This document shows positions 48,339 to 59,314 of a stretch of 64,000 bases of DNA, piece after piece (position 1 is the first letter of the stretch; the number at the start of each line of letters is the position of its first letter). Position numbers and translations under genes: made by a program. Origin of the DNA: Roseibium salinum (lineage in GTDB: Bacteria > Pseudomonadota > Alphaproteobacteria > Rhizobiales > Stappiaceae); the NCBI RefSeq assembly GCF_026240905.1, contig NZ_JAPEVI010000003.1:868001-932000 (forward strand), given 5' to 3'. The notes beneath the pieces are model-generated. The model saw only the letters and a list, made by a program, of their open reading frames with translations. It had not been told where the DNA came from and did not search any database.

Positions 48339-51041
48339 TCAGAAGAACGACCGGCCGCGCTGCCACCAACCGACGCGCTTGGGCTTGTCTTCCTTGTCCT
48401 CGTCGTCGTCAGAAGATTCGCTGGTCACCACCGGTTCCGCGGGTGCCGAACTAGTCTTCTCGGGCGTTTCAGATGCCACCGGCTGTTCGGAAGTCGGCGT
48501 CTCGACAACGATGTCTTCCCTGCTTGTGACGGCTTCCGGAGCCGCTGCCACATCCTCGACGGAAGGTTCAGGGGCCTCACTCGTGTTCACCTCGGCAGCT
48601 TGCACCTGCTCGCCTGCCTCAGCCTCGGCGCCGCTGGCTGCTTCCTGAGCCGGAGCCTCGGCTTCATCCGCCTGGAGGGACGGCTGTTCGGTTTGGGGCT
48701 CTCTGGTCTCGGGGGCTTCCTGCGCCTCGCCATCGCCGGTGGTATCGCTCTCACCGGAGTCGCCTTGCGCCTCTGCGCCATCACCGCGCCGGCCCCGGCG
48801 CCCGCCCCGGCGGCCCCGGCGGCGCTTGCGGCGTGGTTCATCATCGCTGCCGTCTTCGTCGCCCGAACGGGTTTCTGCCGTCCGGCCGCCGTCATCGTCG
48901 CTGTTTTCGCCGTCGGCAGTTGCTTGGCGGGTTTCACCGCTGTCGTCAGTCTGGCTATCCGAACCGCCCCGGCGGCGCTTGCGGCGGCGTTTGCGCCGGC
49001 GGTCGCCATCGTCGTCATCCTGTTGAGCGGCTTTTTCGACTTCGGGCTGTTCTTCGGTCTCGTCGACCTCCTCGATGTCGTCAATTTCGTCGGCGAGGTC
49101 GACGGTATCAGGCTGCACATAGGGCGAGGGAACCGGGAAGCGCTCCCGGTCCACCGGCGTGCCGCGCTCCAGAACGTAGAGCTGGCCATTGACCGTGTCG
49201 TCCGCATGCACCTCGATGCCGATGGCAAAGCGGCGTTCCAGATCGACCAGGTTGGAGCGCTTCTGGTTCAGGATGTAGAGCGCGACCTGTGTCGTCGTGC
49301 GGATGATCAGGTTGTGAGACGCGCCCTTGAGCAGATTGTCCTCGATGGAACGCAGCACGTGCAGCGCGACCGATTCGACGGAGCGGATCATGCCCGTGCC
49401 CTGGCAGTGCGGGCAGGGGGTCGTGGAGCTTTCCAGGACACCCGTCCGAATGCGCTGACGCGACATCTCCAGAAGGCCGAAATGGGAAATCCTGCCGACC
49501 TGGATGCGTGCCCGGTCGTTCTTCAAACAATCCTTCAGCTTGCGCTCGACGGACCTGTTGTTCTTCGACTCCTCCATATCGATGAAGTCAATGACAATCA
49601 GGCCGGCCAGATCGCGCAGGCGCAATTGGCGGGTAACCTCTTCCGCTGCTTCCAGATTGGTCTGCAGCGCCGTATCTTCGATATTATGCTCGCGGGTCGA
49701 CTTGCCGGAGTTCACGTCGATGGAAACCAGCGCTTCGGTCTGGTTGATGACGATATAGCCACCCGACTTGAGCGTGACCTGCGGCGAGAACATTGCATCA
49801 AGCTGCGGCTCGACCCCGTAACGGATGAACAGCGGCGAGGGATCGCGATAGGGCTGGACGTTCTTGGCATGGCTCGGCATGAGCATGCGCATGAAATCCT
49901 TGGCCTCGCGATAGCCTTCCTCGCCGGCGACGAGGACTTCGTTGATGTCCTTGTTGTAAAGGTCGCGTATCGAGCGCTTGATCAGGCTGCCTTCCTCGTA
50001 GACGAGGCTGGGGGCACTGGATTTCAGCGTCAGCTCGCGGACATTTTCCCAGAGCCGCATCAGGTACTCGAAATCGCGTTTGATCTCGGCCTTTGTGCGG
50101 CTTGCGCCCGCGGTTCTCAGAATGACGCCCATGCCTTCCGGCACATCGAGCTCCGAAGCGATCGTTTTCAGGCGCTTGCGGTCGGTCGGCTGGGTAATCT
50201 TGCGGGAAATGCCGCCGCCCCGTGCCGTGTTCGGCATCAGGACCGAATAGCGGCCGGCCAGCGACAGGTAAGTCGTCAGAGCAGCGCCCTTGTTGCCGCG
50301 CTCTTCCTTGACCACCTGAACCAGAATGATCTGGCGGCGCTTGATGACTTCCTGGATCTTGTAATGCTTGCGCATCGGAGCGCGACGCTCGGGAACCTCT
50401 TCCATCGCATCTTCGGCGCCGACGGATTCAACTGCGTCGTCGTCGTTGTCCGCTTCGTCGTCGTCCTCGTCCTTCCTGCGCCGTCCACGGCGGCCGCGGG
50501 ACCGGACCGGCGCCTCGTCCTCGTCGTCTTCATCGGCGGAATTGTCGGTCGAACCGGAGGCGTCATCGCCTTCAGCGTCGTCCGGAGCCCGGGCGGCGAG
50601 CGCCTCGTCGTCGTCTTCTGCCGACGCGTTGTCCTCGTCCGAGCCGTTGCCGACCTTTTCGCTGGAGACCGTTTCGGAGGCTTCGTTCTTGGCCGCGCGC
50701 GAGCGGCGGCGGCGCTTCGGCTTTTCCTCCGCATCTCCCTCGTCGCGCTGGCGCTCGGCCGCTTCGGCGGCGAGCAATGCCTCGCGGTCCGCCAGCGGGA
50801 TCTGGTAATAGTCAGGGTGAATTTCGCTGAAGGCGAGGAAGCCGTGGCGGTTGCCGCCATATTCCACGAAAGCCGCCTGGAGTGACGGTTCGACCCGCGT
50901 TACTTTTGCAAGATAGATATTCCCGCGCAGCTGCTTTCTGTTTGCTGCCTCAAAGTCGAATTCTTCAACCCGATTGCCACGCACGACGACGACCCGGGTT
51001 TCTTCCGGGTGGCCCGCGTCGATCAGCATTTTGTTTGCCAT
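48339..51041 (-). CDS. rne: ribonuclease E
   Basis: The 900-residue endoribonuclease starts MANKMLIDAGHPEE and has a split S1 domain, the catalytic Asp pair in VSIDVNSGKS and VIDFIDMEESKN, and the zinc-link CPHCQGTG. Between about residues 90 and 230, inside the S1 region, it has a long acidic, Arg-rich, low-complexity insert, as seen in alphaproteobacterial RNase E. The C-terminal scaffold is Glu/Arg rich. It forms the degradosome. A leader hairpin in the 5' region may mediate feedback. The start at 51041 is the family's; the frame extends to 51185. Confidence 0.96.
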   Translation of the reverse strand: MANKMLIDAGHPEETRVVVVRGNRVEEFDFEAANRKQLRGNIYLAKVTRVEPSLQAAFVEYGGNRHGFLAFSEIHPDYYQIPLADREALLAAEAAERQRDEGDAEEKPKRRRRSRAAKNEASETVSSEKVGNGSDEDNASAEDDDEALAARAPDDAEGDDASGSTDNSADEDDEDEAPVRSRGRRGRRRKDEDDDEADNDDDAVESVGAEDAMEEVPERRAPMRKHYKIQEVIKRRQIILVQVVKEERGNKGAALTTYLSLAGRYSVLMPNTARGGGISRKITQPTDRKRLKTIASELDVPEGMGVILRTAGASRTKAEIKRDFEYLMRLWENVRELTLKSSAPSLVYEEGSLIKRSIRDLYNKDINEVLVAGEEGYREAKDFMRMLMPSHAKNVQPYRDPSPLFIRYGVEPQLDAMFSPQVTLKSGGYIVINQTEALVSIDVNSGKSTREHNIEDTALQTNLEAAEEVTRQLRLRDLAGLIVIDFIDMEESKNNRSVERKLKDCLKNDRARIQVGRISHFGLLEMSRQRIRTGVLESSTTPCPHCQGTGMIRSVESVALHVLRSIEDNLLKGASHNLIIRTTTQVALYILNQKRSNLVDLERRFAIGIEVHADDTVNGQLYVLERGTPVDRERFPVPSPYVQPDTVDLADEIDDIEEVDETEEQPEVEKAAQQDDDDGDRRRKRRRKRRRGGSDSQTDDSGETRQATADGENSDDDGGRTAETRSGDEDGSDDEPRRKRRRGRRGGRRGRRGDGAEAQGDSGESDTTGDGEAQEAPETREPQTEQPSLQADEAEAPAQEAASGAEAEAGEQVQAAEVNTSEAPEPSVEDVAAAPEAVTSREDIVVETPTSEQPVASETPEKTSSAPAEPVVTSESSDDDEDKEDKPKRVGWWQRGRSFF

Positions 51042-51162
51042 TATTGAACGTCTCCACGGCAGCGCTTGGCGCGTATCCAGAACGCGCATCGCCCGAAAGG
51101 AGGAAGGCTGCCGTATTTGTTTTGCTAAGATGGGGAAGGGCGTCTGCGCCCGGCGCGGTCGT

Positions 51163-51213
51163 ATGATCAACGCAAGCGGCCGCAAAAGCGGAACCTTGCT
51201 GTATGTTGATCAT
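51163..51213 (-). promoter_or_regulatory. hairpin in the rne leader region
   Basis: ATGATCAAC (51163-51171) is complementary to GTTGATCAT (51205-51213), extended by GCAAG/CTTGC with a five-base bulge on one arm. In rne RNA this would form a stem about 120-170 bases before the start codon. The wider 51042-51651 gap between divergent rne and amiC contains no gene I can support. Confidence 0.5.
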
Positions 51214-51651
51214 CATGTGCATCGCGCGGGTCCTATCGGGGCAACGCAGGCCCTTGGAGTTAAGTCGTTGTACCTCGGCCGGTATGCAGGTTGGCTTCGC
51301 CGCTTCATCTGCTTCCGGTTCCGGAATGGGTCCGCTCGAAAAGTTCCGCCGTTGACCTCGCCGGGAATCAGCCGATAAAACTCAGGCATGATGCTGCGAG
51401 ACGGGCGGTTTCGACGAGGGCCGATATGCAGTCCTCTGTAATCCTGACATCCGGAAAACCGGCAGAACGGCCTCTGTTCCGCCGCCCGAAGGCCCTGGAT
51501 TACGATGACGTTGTGGATAGCTACCCTTTTTCGTCACCTGGGAAGGTATCGGTTTCGAACCAAAATCCGTAAGGTACTTTTACGATCCGATGCTCCGCAT
51601 TGCAAGCAATGTGAAGTGCCTAAAGCATTTTCCTCTTTGAGCAGATAGCGT

Positions 51652-53001
51652 ATGAGAAGGCTTGGACGGGCTCAGTGCGGACGGTTTGCGAGCGAGATGG
51701 CCGGAATAATTGAATTGAAAAACGGGATTAAACCGCAGGTTGGCAGGATCTGTGATGCCTTGGGCCGGGCTCTGGGCGTGGCATGCGCGGTCTTCGCAGT
51801 TGGTGCGATCGCGCTCGCCGGACAGACGGTGACTGTCGCGGCCGAGACCGCTAAACCCGTCATCACCGGGGCCAGAGTGGCGGGAGATGGCGAGCGCACG
51901 CGATTCGTTCTGGACGTGGATACCCAGATCGAACCTGCAATTTCCGGTCTTGCCGCCCCCTATCGGTTGATCATCGACCTGCCGGAAGTGTCGTTCGAAA
52001 TTCCCGATGACGCGGGCGAGACCGGGCGCGGACTGGTCGCGGACTGGCGCTTCGGCCTGTTTGCCCGCGGGAAATCGCGCATCGTCATGGACCTGACCGG
52101 TCCGGTGACTGTCGACAAGACATTCTTTCTGCCGGCCGTGGATGACCAGCCGGCGCGCCTGGTGGTCGACTTGGTAAAGTCCACGCCAGAGGGTTTTGCC
52201 GCGTTTGTCGAAAGCTCGCGGGCCCGGAAATCTGCAGACGAAAAGAAGGCAGCCAAGACCGACAAGCTGAGGACGCCGGTGGACAGCAACAAGCCGGTTA
52301 TCGTTCTTGATCCCGGTCACGGCGGCATCGACGACGGAGCGACCGGTGTCGACGGGACGCTGGAAAAGGCAATCGTCCTGGAGTTTGCCAAGCTGTTGAA
52401 AGCCAAGCTGGACGAAAGCGGGCTTTACACCGTGCATCTGACCCGCGATGACGACAGGTTCATCCCGCTGGGACGGCGGGTCGACATCGGTCATGAGCTC
52501 GCTGCCGACCTTTTCGTTTCCATCCATGCCGACTCGGTGCGCTGGGGCCGCAAGCTGGCGCGCGGATCGACCGTTTACACGCTTTCGGACAAAGCATCCG
52601 ACCAATTGGCCGAAAATCTTGCGGAATCGGAAAACATGTCCGATGTGATCGCCGGAGTAGACCTTCATGATGAGCCGGAGGAAGTCACCGATATTCTGCT
52701 GGATTTGGCGCGCAGGGAGACACGGACCTTTTCGGTCTATTTCGCCAAAACGCTGGTGAGCGAATTGAAAACCGCCGTGCGGCTGATCAACAATCCGCAC
52801 AGATCAGCCGGCTTTCGGGTCTTGAAGGCGCATGACGTGCCTTCCGTTCTCCTCGAACTCGGCTATCTGTCAAACGAGCACGACGAGAAGCTTCTGGTCT
52901 CGGCAGAGTGGCGCGAACGGATGGCTCTGGCGGTGTCCGAGGCGATCCATGGATTTTTCCGGCCAAGGCTTGCCCGGCAGCAAGAGATGCCCTCTCAGTA
53001 A
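51652..53001 (+). CDS. N-acetylmuramoyl-L-alanine amidase (AmiC-like)
   Basis: The 449-residue periplasmic hydrolase cleaves the bond between MurNAc and the stem peptide at division. It has a signal segment (VACAVFAVGAIALAG), an AMIN localisation domain (about 70-180), a linker and an Amidase_3 domain with zinc ligands in VLDPGHGGIDDGA and SIHADS, and LLELGYLSN. An inhibitory helix region is visible as in AmiC. It is followed by PBP1A and prfB, a stable alphaproteobacterial order. Confidence 0.94.
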   Translation: MRRLGRAQCGRFASEMAGIIELKNGIKPQVGRICDALGRALGVACAVFAVGAIALAGQTVTVAAETAKPVITGARVAGDGERTRFVLDVDTQIEPAISGLAAPYRLIIDLPEVSFEIPDDAGETGRGLVADWRFGLFARGKSRIVMDLTGPVTVDKTFFLPAVDDQPARLVVDLVKSTPEGFAAFVESSRARKSADEKKAAKTDKLRTPVDSNKPVIVLDPGHGGIDDGATGVDGTLEKAIVLEFAKLLKAKLDESGLYTVHLTRDDDRFIPLGRRVDIGHELAADLFVSIHADSVRWGRKLARGSTVYTLSDKASDQLAENLAESENMSDVIAGVDLHDEPEEVTDILLDLARRETRTFSVYFAKTLVSELKTAVRLINNPHRSAGFRVLKAHDVPSVLLELGYLSNEHDEKLLVSAEWRERMALAVSEAIHGFFRPRLARQQEMPSQ

Positions 53002-53171
53002 TATCATGTATTGCAACGGAAATTGAAGATCTTGGCTGACTTCTGCCTCAGCATCGCCATATTGGTGGATGAGGAAGTCGGTTAAAGCGTGTGTCAGACG
53101 GCCATGGTGCCGGAATAATGTTTCCATGTTAAAATCCTGGAAGCCCAGACGGGGAAAGACGAGCCCGCAGT

Positions 53172-55653
53172 ATGAAATTCTTGGTGAAGTTTTTTGGCTA
53201 TCTGTTCGGCATCGGCGCAGTTCTCGGACTGCTTGCTGCCGCGGGGGTCTGGATGTATCTGCAGCATCTCAATGATGGCCTGCCGGACTATACCGCACTG
53301 AAGAACTATGAGCCGCCGGTCATGACCCGAGTTCACGCCTCCGACGGCAGCCTCATGGCCGAATATGCGACCCAGCGGCGCATGTTCCTGCCGATCCAGG
53401 CAATTCCGGATCGGGTGAAAGAGGCGTTCATCGCGGCGGAAGACAAGAATTTCTACTCGCATATCGGTGTCGATCCCGAGGGTATTGCCCGCGCGGCGGT
53501 TCGTTTCATCCAGAATTACGGTTCGGGACGCCGCCCCGAGGGCGCGTCGACGATCACGCAGCAGGTGGCCAAGAACTTCCTGCTTTCCGATCTGGTGAGC
53601 GAGGAGAAGAACCGGCGCTCTGCCGCCTATGAGCGCAAGGTCATGGAAGCCATTCTCTCCCTGCGGATCGAACAGGCCTATACCAAGGACCAGATCCTCG
53701 AGCTTTACCTGAACGAGATCTATTTCGGCTTCGGTGCCTATGGTGTCGCGGCCGCCTCGCTCATATATTTCGACAAGTCGGTGCATGAGCTGTCCCTGGA
53801 GGAAGTCGCCTACCTGGCCGCACTTCCCAAGGGGCCGAGCAATTATCATCCCTACAAGGAGACGGAAGCGGCTGTCGGCCGGCGCAACTACGTGCTCGAT
53901 CGCATGATGGCTGATGGCTATATCGACACGCAGGAGGGCGAGGCCGCCAAGCAGAAGCCGATTGTCGTCAAACCGCGCAAAACCGGTTCACGTCTCTTTG
54001 CCGCCGAATACTTTACCGAGGAGGTCCGCCGTGAAGTTGCGGAAATCTTTGGACATGAGCGCCTCTACGAAGGTGGATTGTCGGTCCGCTCGACCCTGGA
54101 TCCCGAACTTCAGAACCTGGCGCGCAAGTCTCTGATGGACGGGTTGATCGACTTCGACCGCAAGCGCGGCAACTGGCGCGGTCCCGTCGAGCGGATAACG
54201 CTCGACGCCGACTGGGGTGTCGACTTGGCAAAGATCGAAGCGTTGAGCGATCTGCCGGAATGGCAGCTCGCCGTGGTTCTGGAAAGCGGCGACTCGGAGG
54301 CCAAGGTTGGAATTCAGCCTGAGCGCAAGGTCAGCGGCGAGCTGTCCGATGAGCGCAAGACCGGCCCGTTGTTCCTGGAGACCATGAAATGGGCGCGGGT
54401 CGACGGCAAGACGCCGAGTTCGGTTTCGGATGTTCTTGCGCCGGGCGACGTCGTCTATGTGGAGGAGAGCCCGGTTGCTCCCGGCACATATGAACTGCGC
54501 CAGATCCCCAAAGTATCCGGCGCCCTGGTGGCCATGGACCCCTATACGGGCCGCGTTCGCGCGATGGTTGGTGGATTCAGCTTTGCACAGAGTGAGTTCA
54601 ACCGTGCCACGCAGGCTTACCGCCAGCCCGGTTCATCCTTCAAGCCGTTCATCTATGCCGCGGCCCTCGACAACGGCTATACGCCGTCGTCCGTCGTCAT
54701 GGATGCTCCCCTTGAAGTCAGCCAGGGACCGGGTCTTGGAACATGGCGGCCGCAGAATTACGGCGGCAAGTTCTACGGCCCGTCGACCCTGCGCACCGGG
54801 ATCGAGCTTTCCCGGAACGTGATGACGGTCCGTCTCGCGCAGGACATGGGCATGCCGCTTGTGGCCGAGTACGCCAAGCGCTTCGGCATATACGACAATA
54901 TGCTCCCGGTCCTTGCCATGTCGCTCGGCGCCGGTGAAACCACCGTACTGCGCCTGACCACCGCCTACGCGACGATCGCAAATGGCGGCAAGAAGGTGCG
55001 TCCGACTTTGATCGACAGGATCCAGGACCGTTACGGCCGCACCATCTACAAGCATGACAGCCGCATTTGTGACGGCTGCACGCAGGATGTGTGGGAAAAT
55101 CAGGACGAGCCGAACCTGATCGATGACCGCGAACAGGTTCTCGATCCGATGACCGCCTACCAGATCACCTCCATGATGGAAGGCGTGGTTCAGCGTGGCA
55201 CGGCAACATCCGTCAGGGCCCTGGGCCGTCCGGTTGCCGGCAAGACCGGCACGACCAATGACGAAAAGGATGCCTGGTTCGTGGGCTATACCCCGGATAT
55301 TGCGGTCGGTGTCTTCGTCGGTTTCGATGATCCGAAACCGATGGGTCGCGGGGCGACGGGCGGTCAGATTGCCGCGCCAATCTTCACGGATTTCCTGAAA
55401 AAGGCGCTGGCAGGCAAGCCGCCGGTCGAATTCCGCGTCCCGCGCGGCCTGGAACTGATCCCGATCAACCGCGGCACGGGGCTCCGAACCGCTGCGGGGA
55501 CGCCGGGTGCGATACTGGAAGCCTTCAAGCCGGGCATGGCACCGCCGGACAGCTACTCCGTCATCGGTTTCGACGAGATCCATGGGCGTGTCGCACACGG
55601 TTTCGCCCGAGGCCGGCCAGGCCGTTCTCAACGGCACCGGCGGCCTTTACTGA
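53172..55653 (+). CDS. penicillin-binding protein 1A, 3' end frameshifted
   Basis: This bifunctional class A PBP has an N-terminal membrane helix, a glycosyltransferase domain with EDKNFYSHIGVD and TITQQVAKNF, and a transpeptidase domain with nucleophile Ser488 in SSFK and KTGTT. As written it reads on to 55841 with a Pro/Arg-rich tail that lacks any family character. Shifting one base at the GGG run 55584-55586 gives VSHTVSPEAGQAVLNGTGGL with a stop at 55653, or 826 residues, a normal end. The long version would overlap prfB and is rejected. Confidence 0.9.
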
Positions 55654-55809
55654 CCCGGCCATTCCCGGCCGGGAAAGGTTTGCGGAGCTTAAACGCCCGT
55701 CCTGGTTTACAGCGGCAGGCGGCCCGGCTAAATTCCCGCTCCAATTCCCGGCCCGGGCCTCTGTTCAAGGAGGCCGGGCCGCTCCACGTAAATCAAAGCG
55801 AGGTATCCG

Positions 55810-56941
55810 ATGCGCGCCGAAATGGAAGCGATCGTCGATGAAATCAAGCAGGCCATAAGCCTGCTGAGGAGGCATCTTTGACTGGGATCAGGCACTGGTC
55901 CGGTTGGAGGAGCTGAACGCCCTATCCGAAGATCCGGAACTGTGGAACGACCCGACAAAAGCACAGAAACTAATGCGCGAGCGCCAGCAACTGGACGACG
56001 GCATCAGTGGGGTCAAGGAACTTGAGCGGGATCTGTCCGACAATGTCGAGCTGATCGAGCTCGGTGAAATGGAAGATGACAAGTCTGTCGTCGCGGAAGC
56101 CGAACAGGCGCTGCGCGGGCTGCGCGACAAGGTCACCCAACTCCAGCTGAAATCGCTTTTGTCCGGGGAAGCCGACGCGAACGACACCTACCTGGAAATC
56201 AACTCGGGTGCGGGCGGTACAGAAAGCCAGGACTGGGCCTCTATGCTGCTGCGCATGTACCGCCGTTGGGCGGAGAAGCATGGCTTCAAGGTCGAACTGT
56301 TGGAGTACCATGACGGCGAAGAAGCCGGCATCAAGTCGGCGACCCTGTTGGTCAAGGGTGAAAATGCCTATGGGTGGCTGAAGACCGAATCCGGCGTTCA
56401 CCGCCTGGTACGCATTTCGCCGTATGACAGCAATGCGCGCCGGCATACGAGCTTTTCAAGTGCCTGGGTCTATCCGGTGGTCGACGATTCCATTGATATC
56501 GATATCAATGAAAGCGATTGCCGCATCGATACCTATCGCGCATCGGGCGCGGGCGGCCAGCACGTCAACACGACGGACTCTGCGGTGCGTATCACGCACC
56601 AGCCGACCGGGATCGTGGTGCAGTGCCAGTCCGAGCGCTCCCAGCACAAGAACCGCGCGACTGCCTGGGGCATGTTGAAGGCCCGGCTTTACGAGGCGGA
56701 ACTGAAGAAGCGGGAAGAAGCTGCAAGTGCCGAAGCTGCGTCCAAGACGGATATCGGCTGGGGCCACCAGATCCGGTCCTATGTGCTGCAGCCCTATCAG
56801 CTGGTGAAGGATCTCAGAACGGGCGTGGAAAGCACGTCTCCCGGCGACGTTCTCGACGGCGACCTCGACAAGTTCATGGAGGCGGCGCTGGCACAACGGG
56901 TGTTTGGCGGCGATCCGGTCGAAGTCGAAGACGTGGACTAG
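55810..56941 (+). CDS. prfB: peptide chain release factor 2 with programmed +1 frameshift
   Basis: The protein starts [16 protein letters not shown]. After 23 codons the zero frame meets CTT TGA C at 55876-55882, with AGGAGG just upstream, the classic RF2 feedback site. Shifting +1 continues as [12 protein letters not shown] to a 376-residue product. It carries the GGQ catalytic motif ([13 protein letters not shown]) and the recognition loop [13 protein letters not shown]. Low RF2 lets ribosomes shift at the UGA, making more RF2. It lies downstream of PBP1A. Confidence 0.97.
55867..55882 (+). other. prfB programmed +1 frameshift site
   Basis: AGGAGG (55867-55872, internal Shine-Dalgarno) is three bases before CTT TGA C. 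This is the same arrangement as in the E. coli prfB site. Confidence 0.95.
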
Positions 56942-57005
56942 AACGGCCCGCGCCCGGACATCCGACATTGCAGTTTGAACAGCACGGGGCCTTTTGGCCC
57001 CGTTC

Positions 57006-58352
57006 TTACAGGGCCGCCAGCCGGTCGCCCGCGGAAAGAAACGCGGCCGGATTGCTCGGTTTGTCGTGCCGCCGGATTTCATAGTGCAGGTGTGGTCCGG
57101 TCGAGCGGCCGGTGGAGCCGACATTGCCGATCAGGTCTCCTGCCAGCACATGGTCGCCTTCCTTCACCTGGAGACGGCTGAGGTGGGCATAGCGGGTGGT
57201 GAACCCGTTTGCGTGATGGATCTCGACCATCTTGCCATAGCCGCCGTGACGTTCCGCGCTGATCACGGTGCCGGGCGCCGTGGCGAAAACGCGGGCGCCG
57301 TAGGGGGCCTTGAAGTCGATGCCCGTATGCATGGCGAGGCGGCCCAGGAAGGGGTCCACTCGCGGACCGTAGCTGCTGGACACTGCCGCGCCGTTGTGGA
57401 CGGGACGTTTGACCGGCAGGCGCAGGGCCGTGAACCTGACGCGCCGCAGTATCTCGACCGCGCTGTTCGCCCTGTTCAGGCGATCTGAAAAATTCTCTTC
57501 CGATATCGGCAGAAACGGGCCGCCGATGGCAGCCGTCTCGCGCAGTGCCTCGTTGACAGATGGCGCGAGAGAACGGGTGATGTCGAGAATGTCCTCGATG
57601 CGGCTCTCCGTGGCAATGGTGATGGCATCCACCGCCGCGGTGCTTTCGTCGCCCATTTCGGAGATATGCGCTTTTACCGCGCTGAGAGCGGCTTGTTTTT
57701 CAGAGTTTTTTTGCGTCGGGATCTGACTCGGGAGCGTTTGCGGCCGGCTGCTGCAGGATGCTCAGCGGGTCGAAGGGTCCGGTGGTGGTATCGCGTAGCC
57801 CCAGAGCCTTGACCGGTTCATCGATCAGCTGGCTTTCGCCGCCGATAGCGAACTTATCCTCTTTCTCGAGGGACGCGAGGCCGCGTGCGTCGAGGGATGG
57901 TTTTGCGGGGGAAGCGGTTTGCCGTCACCGAGATAAATGCCGTTGCTCTCGGCGCGGGCAACGAGATCGGCAACGATCGCGTGGCGCTGATTGAGATCCT
58001 GCTGGCGGCGCAGTACGTCCATGACCTGGATTTCGACGGTTTCCCTGTCGACCATCTGGCGGCTCGTCAGGTTCTCGATTTCCGCCCGCAGACGGTCGAT
58101 ATGATTTCTGTACTGCAGGACCAGTTCGGTGCGCTCTGCCCTGGCCTCGGCCATCATGTCGCCGCGCAGAACGTAGTAGCCGATGCTTCCGGCAATCGCC
58201 AACGTTGCCGTGGCGCAGGCCAGGGCACCGCAGACAAGATGCACCGGCCGCAGGGCATAAGTCGTGGCCCTGGTCCCCTGATCCGGAACGGGATGACGTG
58301 GCGCCGTCCGGGGAGCCTGGTAGTATCGCGTCGTTTCTTGGCGCTGTCGCAT
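57006..58352 (-). CDS. M23 family metallopeptidase, two frameshifts
   Basis: In three frames the gene encodes an N-terminal cytosolic tail, a membrane helix (about 40-65), a coiled-coil stretch, a linker and a C-terminal M23 domain with the family ligands (MHTGIDFKAPYGA and HLHYEIR). The first break is at a G5 run (57907-57911; one more C in coding sense is needed). The second is at a T7 run (57706-57712; one A too many). With both corrected the frame is 448 residues. Members are EnvC/NlpD-like activators or cell-wall hydrolases. Confidence 0.85.
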
Positions 58353-58442
58353 GGTCACTCAGTCGCTGGCTGCATTCTGCAATTGAACTGAGTGTGATTA
58401 GAGTTTGGTAAGGTTAATAATTCGTCTGCACGAGCGCGAAAA

Positions 58443-59276
58443 TCAACCGATCAACGGCGCAAGAGGCTTGTAAAAACCGGGGGTTAAGCCAGCTTCCGAT
58501 CGTGCCCGGTCGTTGAAGGGCGGTTTCAGCGCTCCGCGGAAATGTTTGCGGACGAAGAGGTGAAAGGCCGGTTCGGGACTGATTCCCTGCCGGTCGCACA
58601 AAAACCGGAACCACTTGGCGCCGAAGGCGACGTGGTTCTTCTCGTCCCTGTAGATGACCTCCAGACATTTGGCGGTGTCTTCATCGCCGATCTGGCGCGC
58701 CTTTTCGATCATCGGCGGGGTTATGTCGAGCCCGCGCGCTTCGAGCACCAGCGGAATGATCGCGAGCCTCGCTGCCAGATCATGGCCGGTGTCCTGCGCG
58801 GCCTGCCACAGTCCGTCATGGGCGGGCATGTCGCCATAGCGGGCGTCCAGTCCGGCAAGGCGGTCCTGAAGCATGGAGAAATGCTTGGCTTCCTCCAGCC
58901 CCACCCGAACCCAGTCATCATAGTAGGACCGCGGCAGGCGCACATGGGCGAACCGGCCGATCAGATCCCAGGTCAGGTCGACCGCATTCAGCTCGATATG
59001 GGCGAGGGAATGAAGGAGCGCCAGGCGGCCGGCCTTGCCGGTGAGGCTGCGCTTGGGCATGTCCCTGGGCGCCAGCAGCACCGGATGGTCAGGTCTGCCC
59101 GGCCTGTCGGGCATGAGCCCGTCCTTCGAGGGGGAACCAAGCGCCAGTCCCCGCTGAAACCAGGCTTTGGAAACCGCATAGGCCAGTCTGACCTTTTCTT
59201 GCGTATCCGGCGAGGAAACGATGGCGCGGGCTCCGGCAACGAGGCTGGAGGGCAGGGACGTGGCGGGGTCCGGCAT
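58443..59276 (-). CDS. DUF455 ferritin-like domain protein
   Basis: The 277-residue helical protein has the DUF455 pattern: HSLAHIELNAVDLTWDLIGRF, then EEAKHFSMLQDRL and YRDEKNHVAFGAKWF, which supply Glu/His ligands for a di-iron site. It may be an oxidase or oxygenase related to MiaE. I choose ATG 59276, near the family start, over 59318. It lies directly downstream of the peroxiredoxin gene in the same direction. Confidence 0.88.
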   Translation of the reverse strand: MPDPATSLPSSLVAGARAIVSSPDTQEKVRLAYAVSKAWFQRGLALGSPSKDGLMPDRPGRPDHPVLLAPRDMPKRSLTGKAGRLALLHSLAHIELNAVDLTWDLIGRFAHVRLPRSYYDDWVRVGLEEAKHFSMLQDRLAGLDARYGDMPAHDGLWQAAQDTGHDLAARLAIIPLVLEARGLDITPPMIEKARQIGDEDTAKCLEVIYRDEKNHVAFGAKWFRFLCDRQGISPEPAFHLFVRKHFRGALKPPFNDRARSEAGLTPGFYKPLAPLIG

Positions 59277-59314
59277 GCTGTTCCTGAAGGCTGCAATCTT
59301 GGTTCGGGCGGATC

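Noticed and set aside
55587..55841. Arg/Pro-rich C-terminal extension of PBP1A
   Set aside because: It arises from the one-base shift at the GGG run; the other frame gives the family's normal end at 55653.
55876..55882. prfB TGA as another sequencing error
   Set aside because: The site has all elements of the known RF2 programmed shift.
55904..56941. prfB starting at the ATG at 55904
   Set aside because: It omits the N-terminal part that is encoded upstream and reached by the programmed frameshift.
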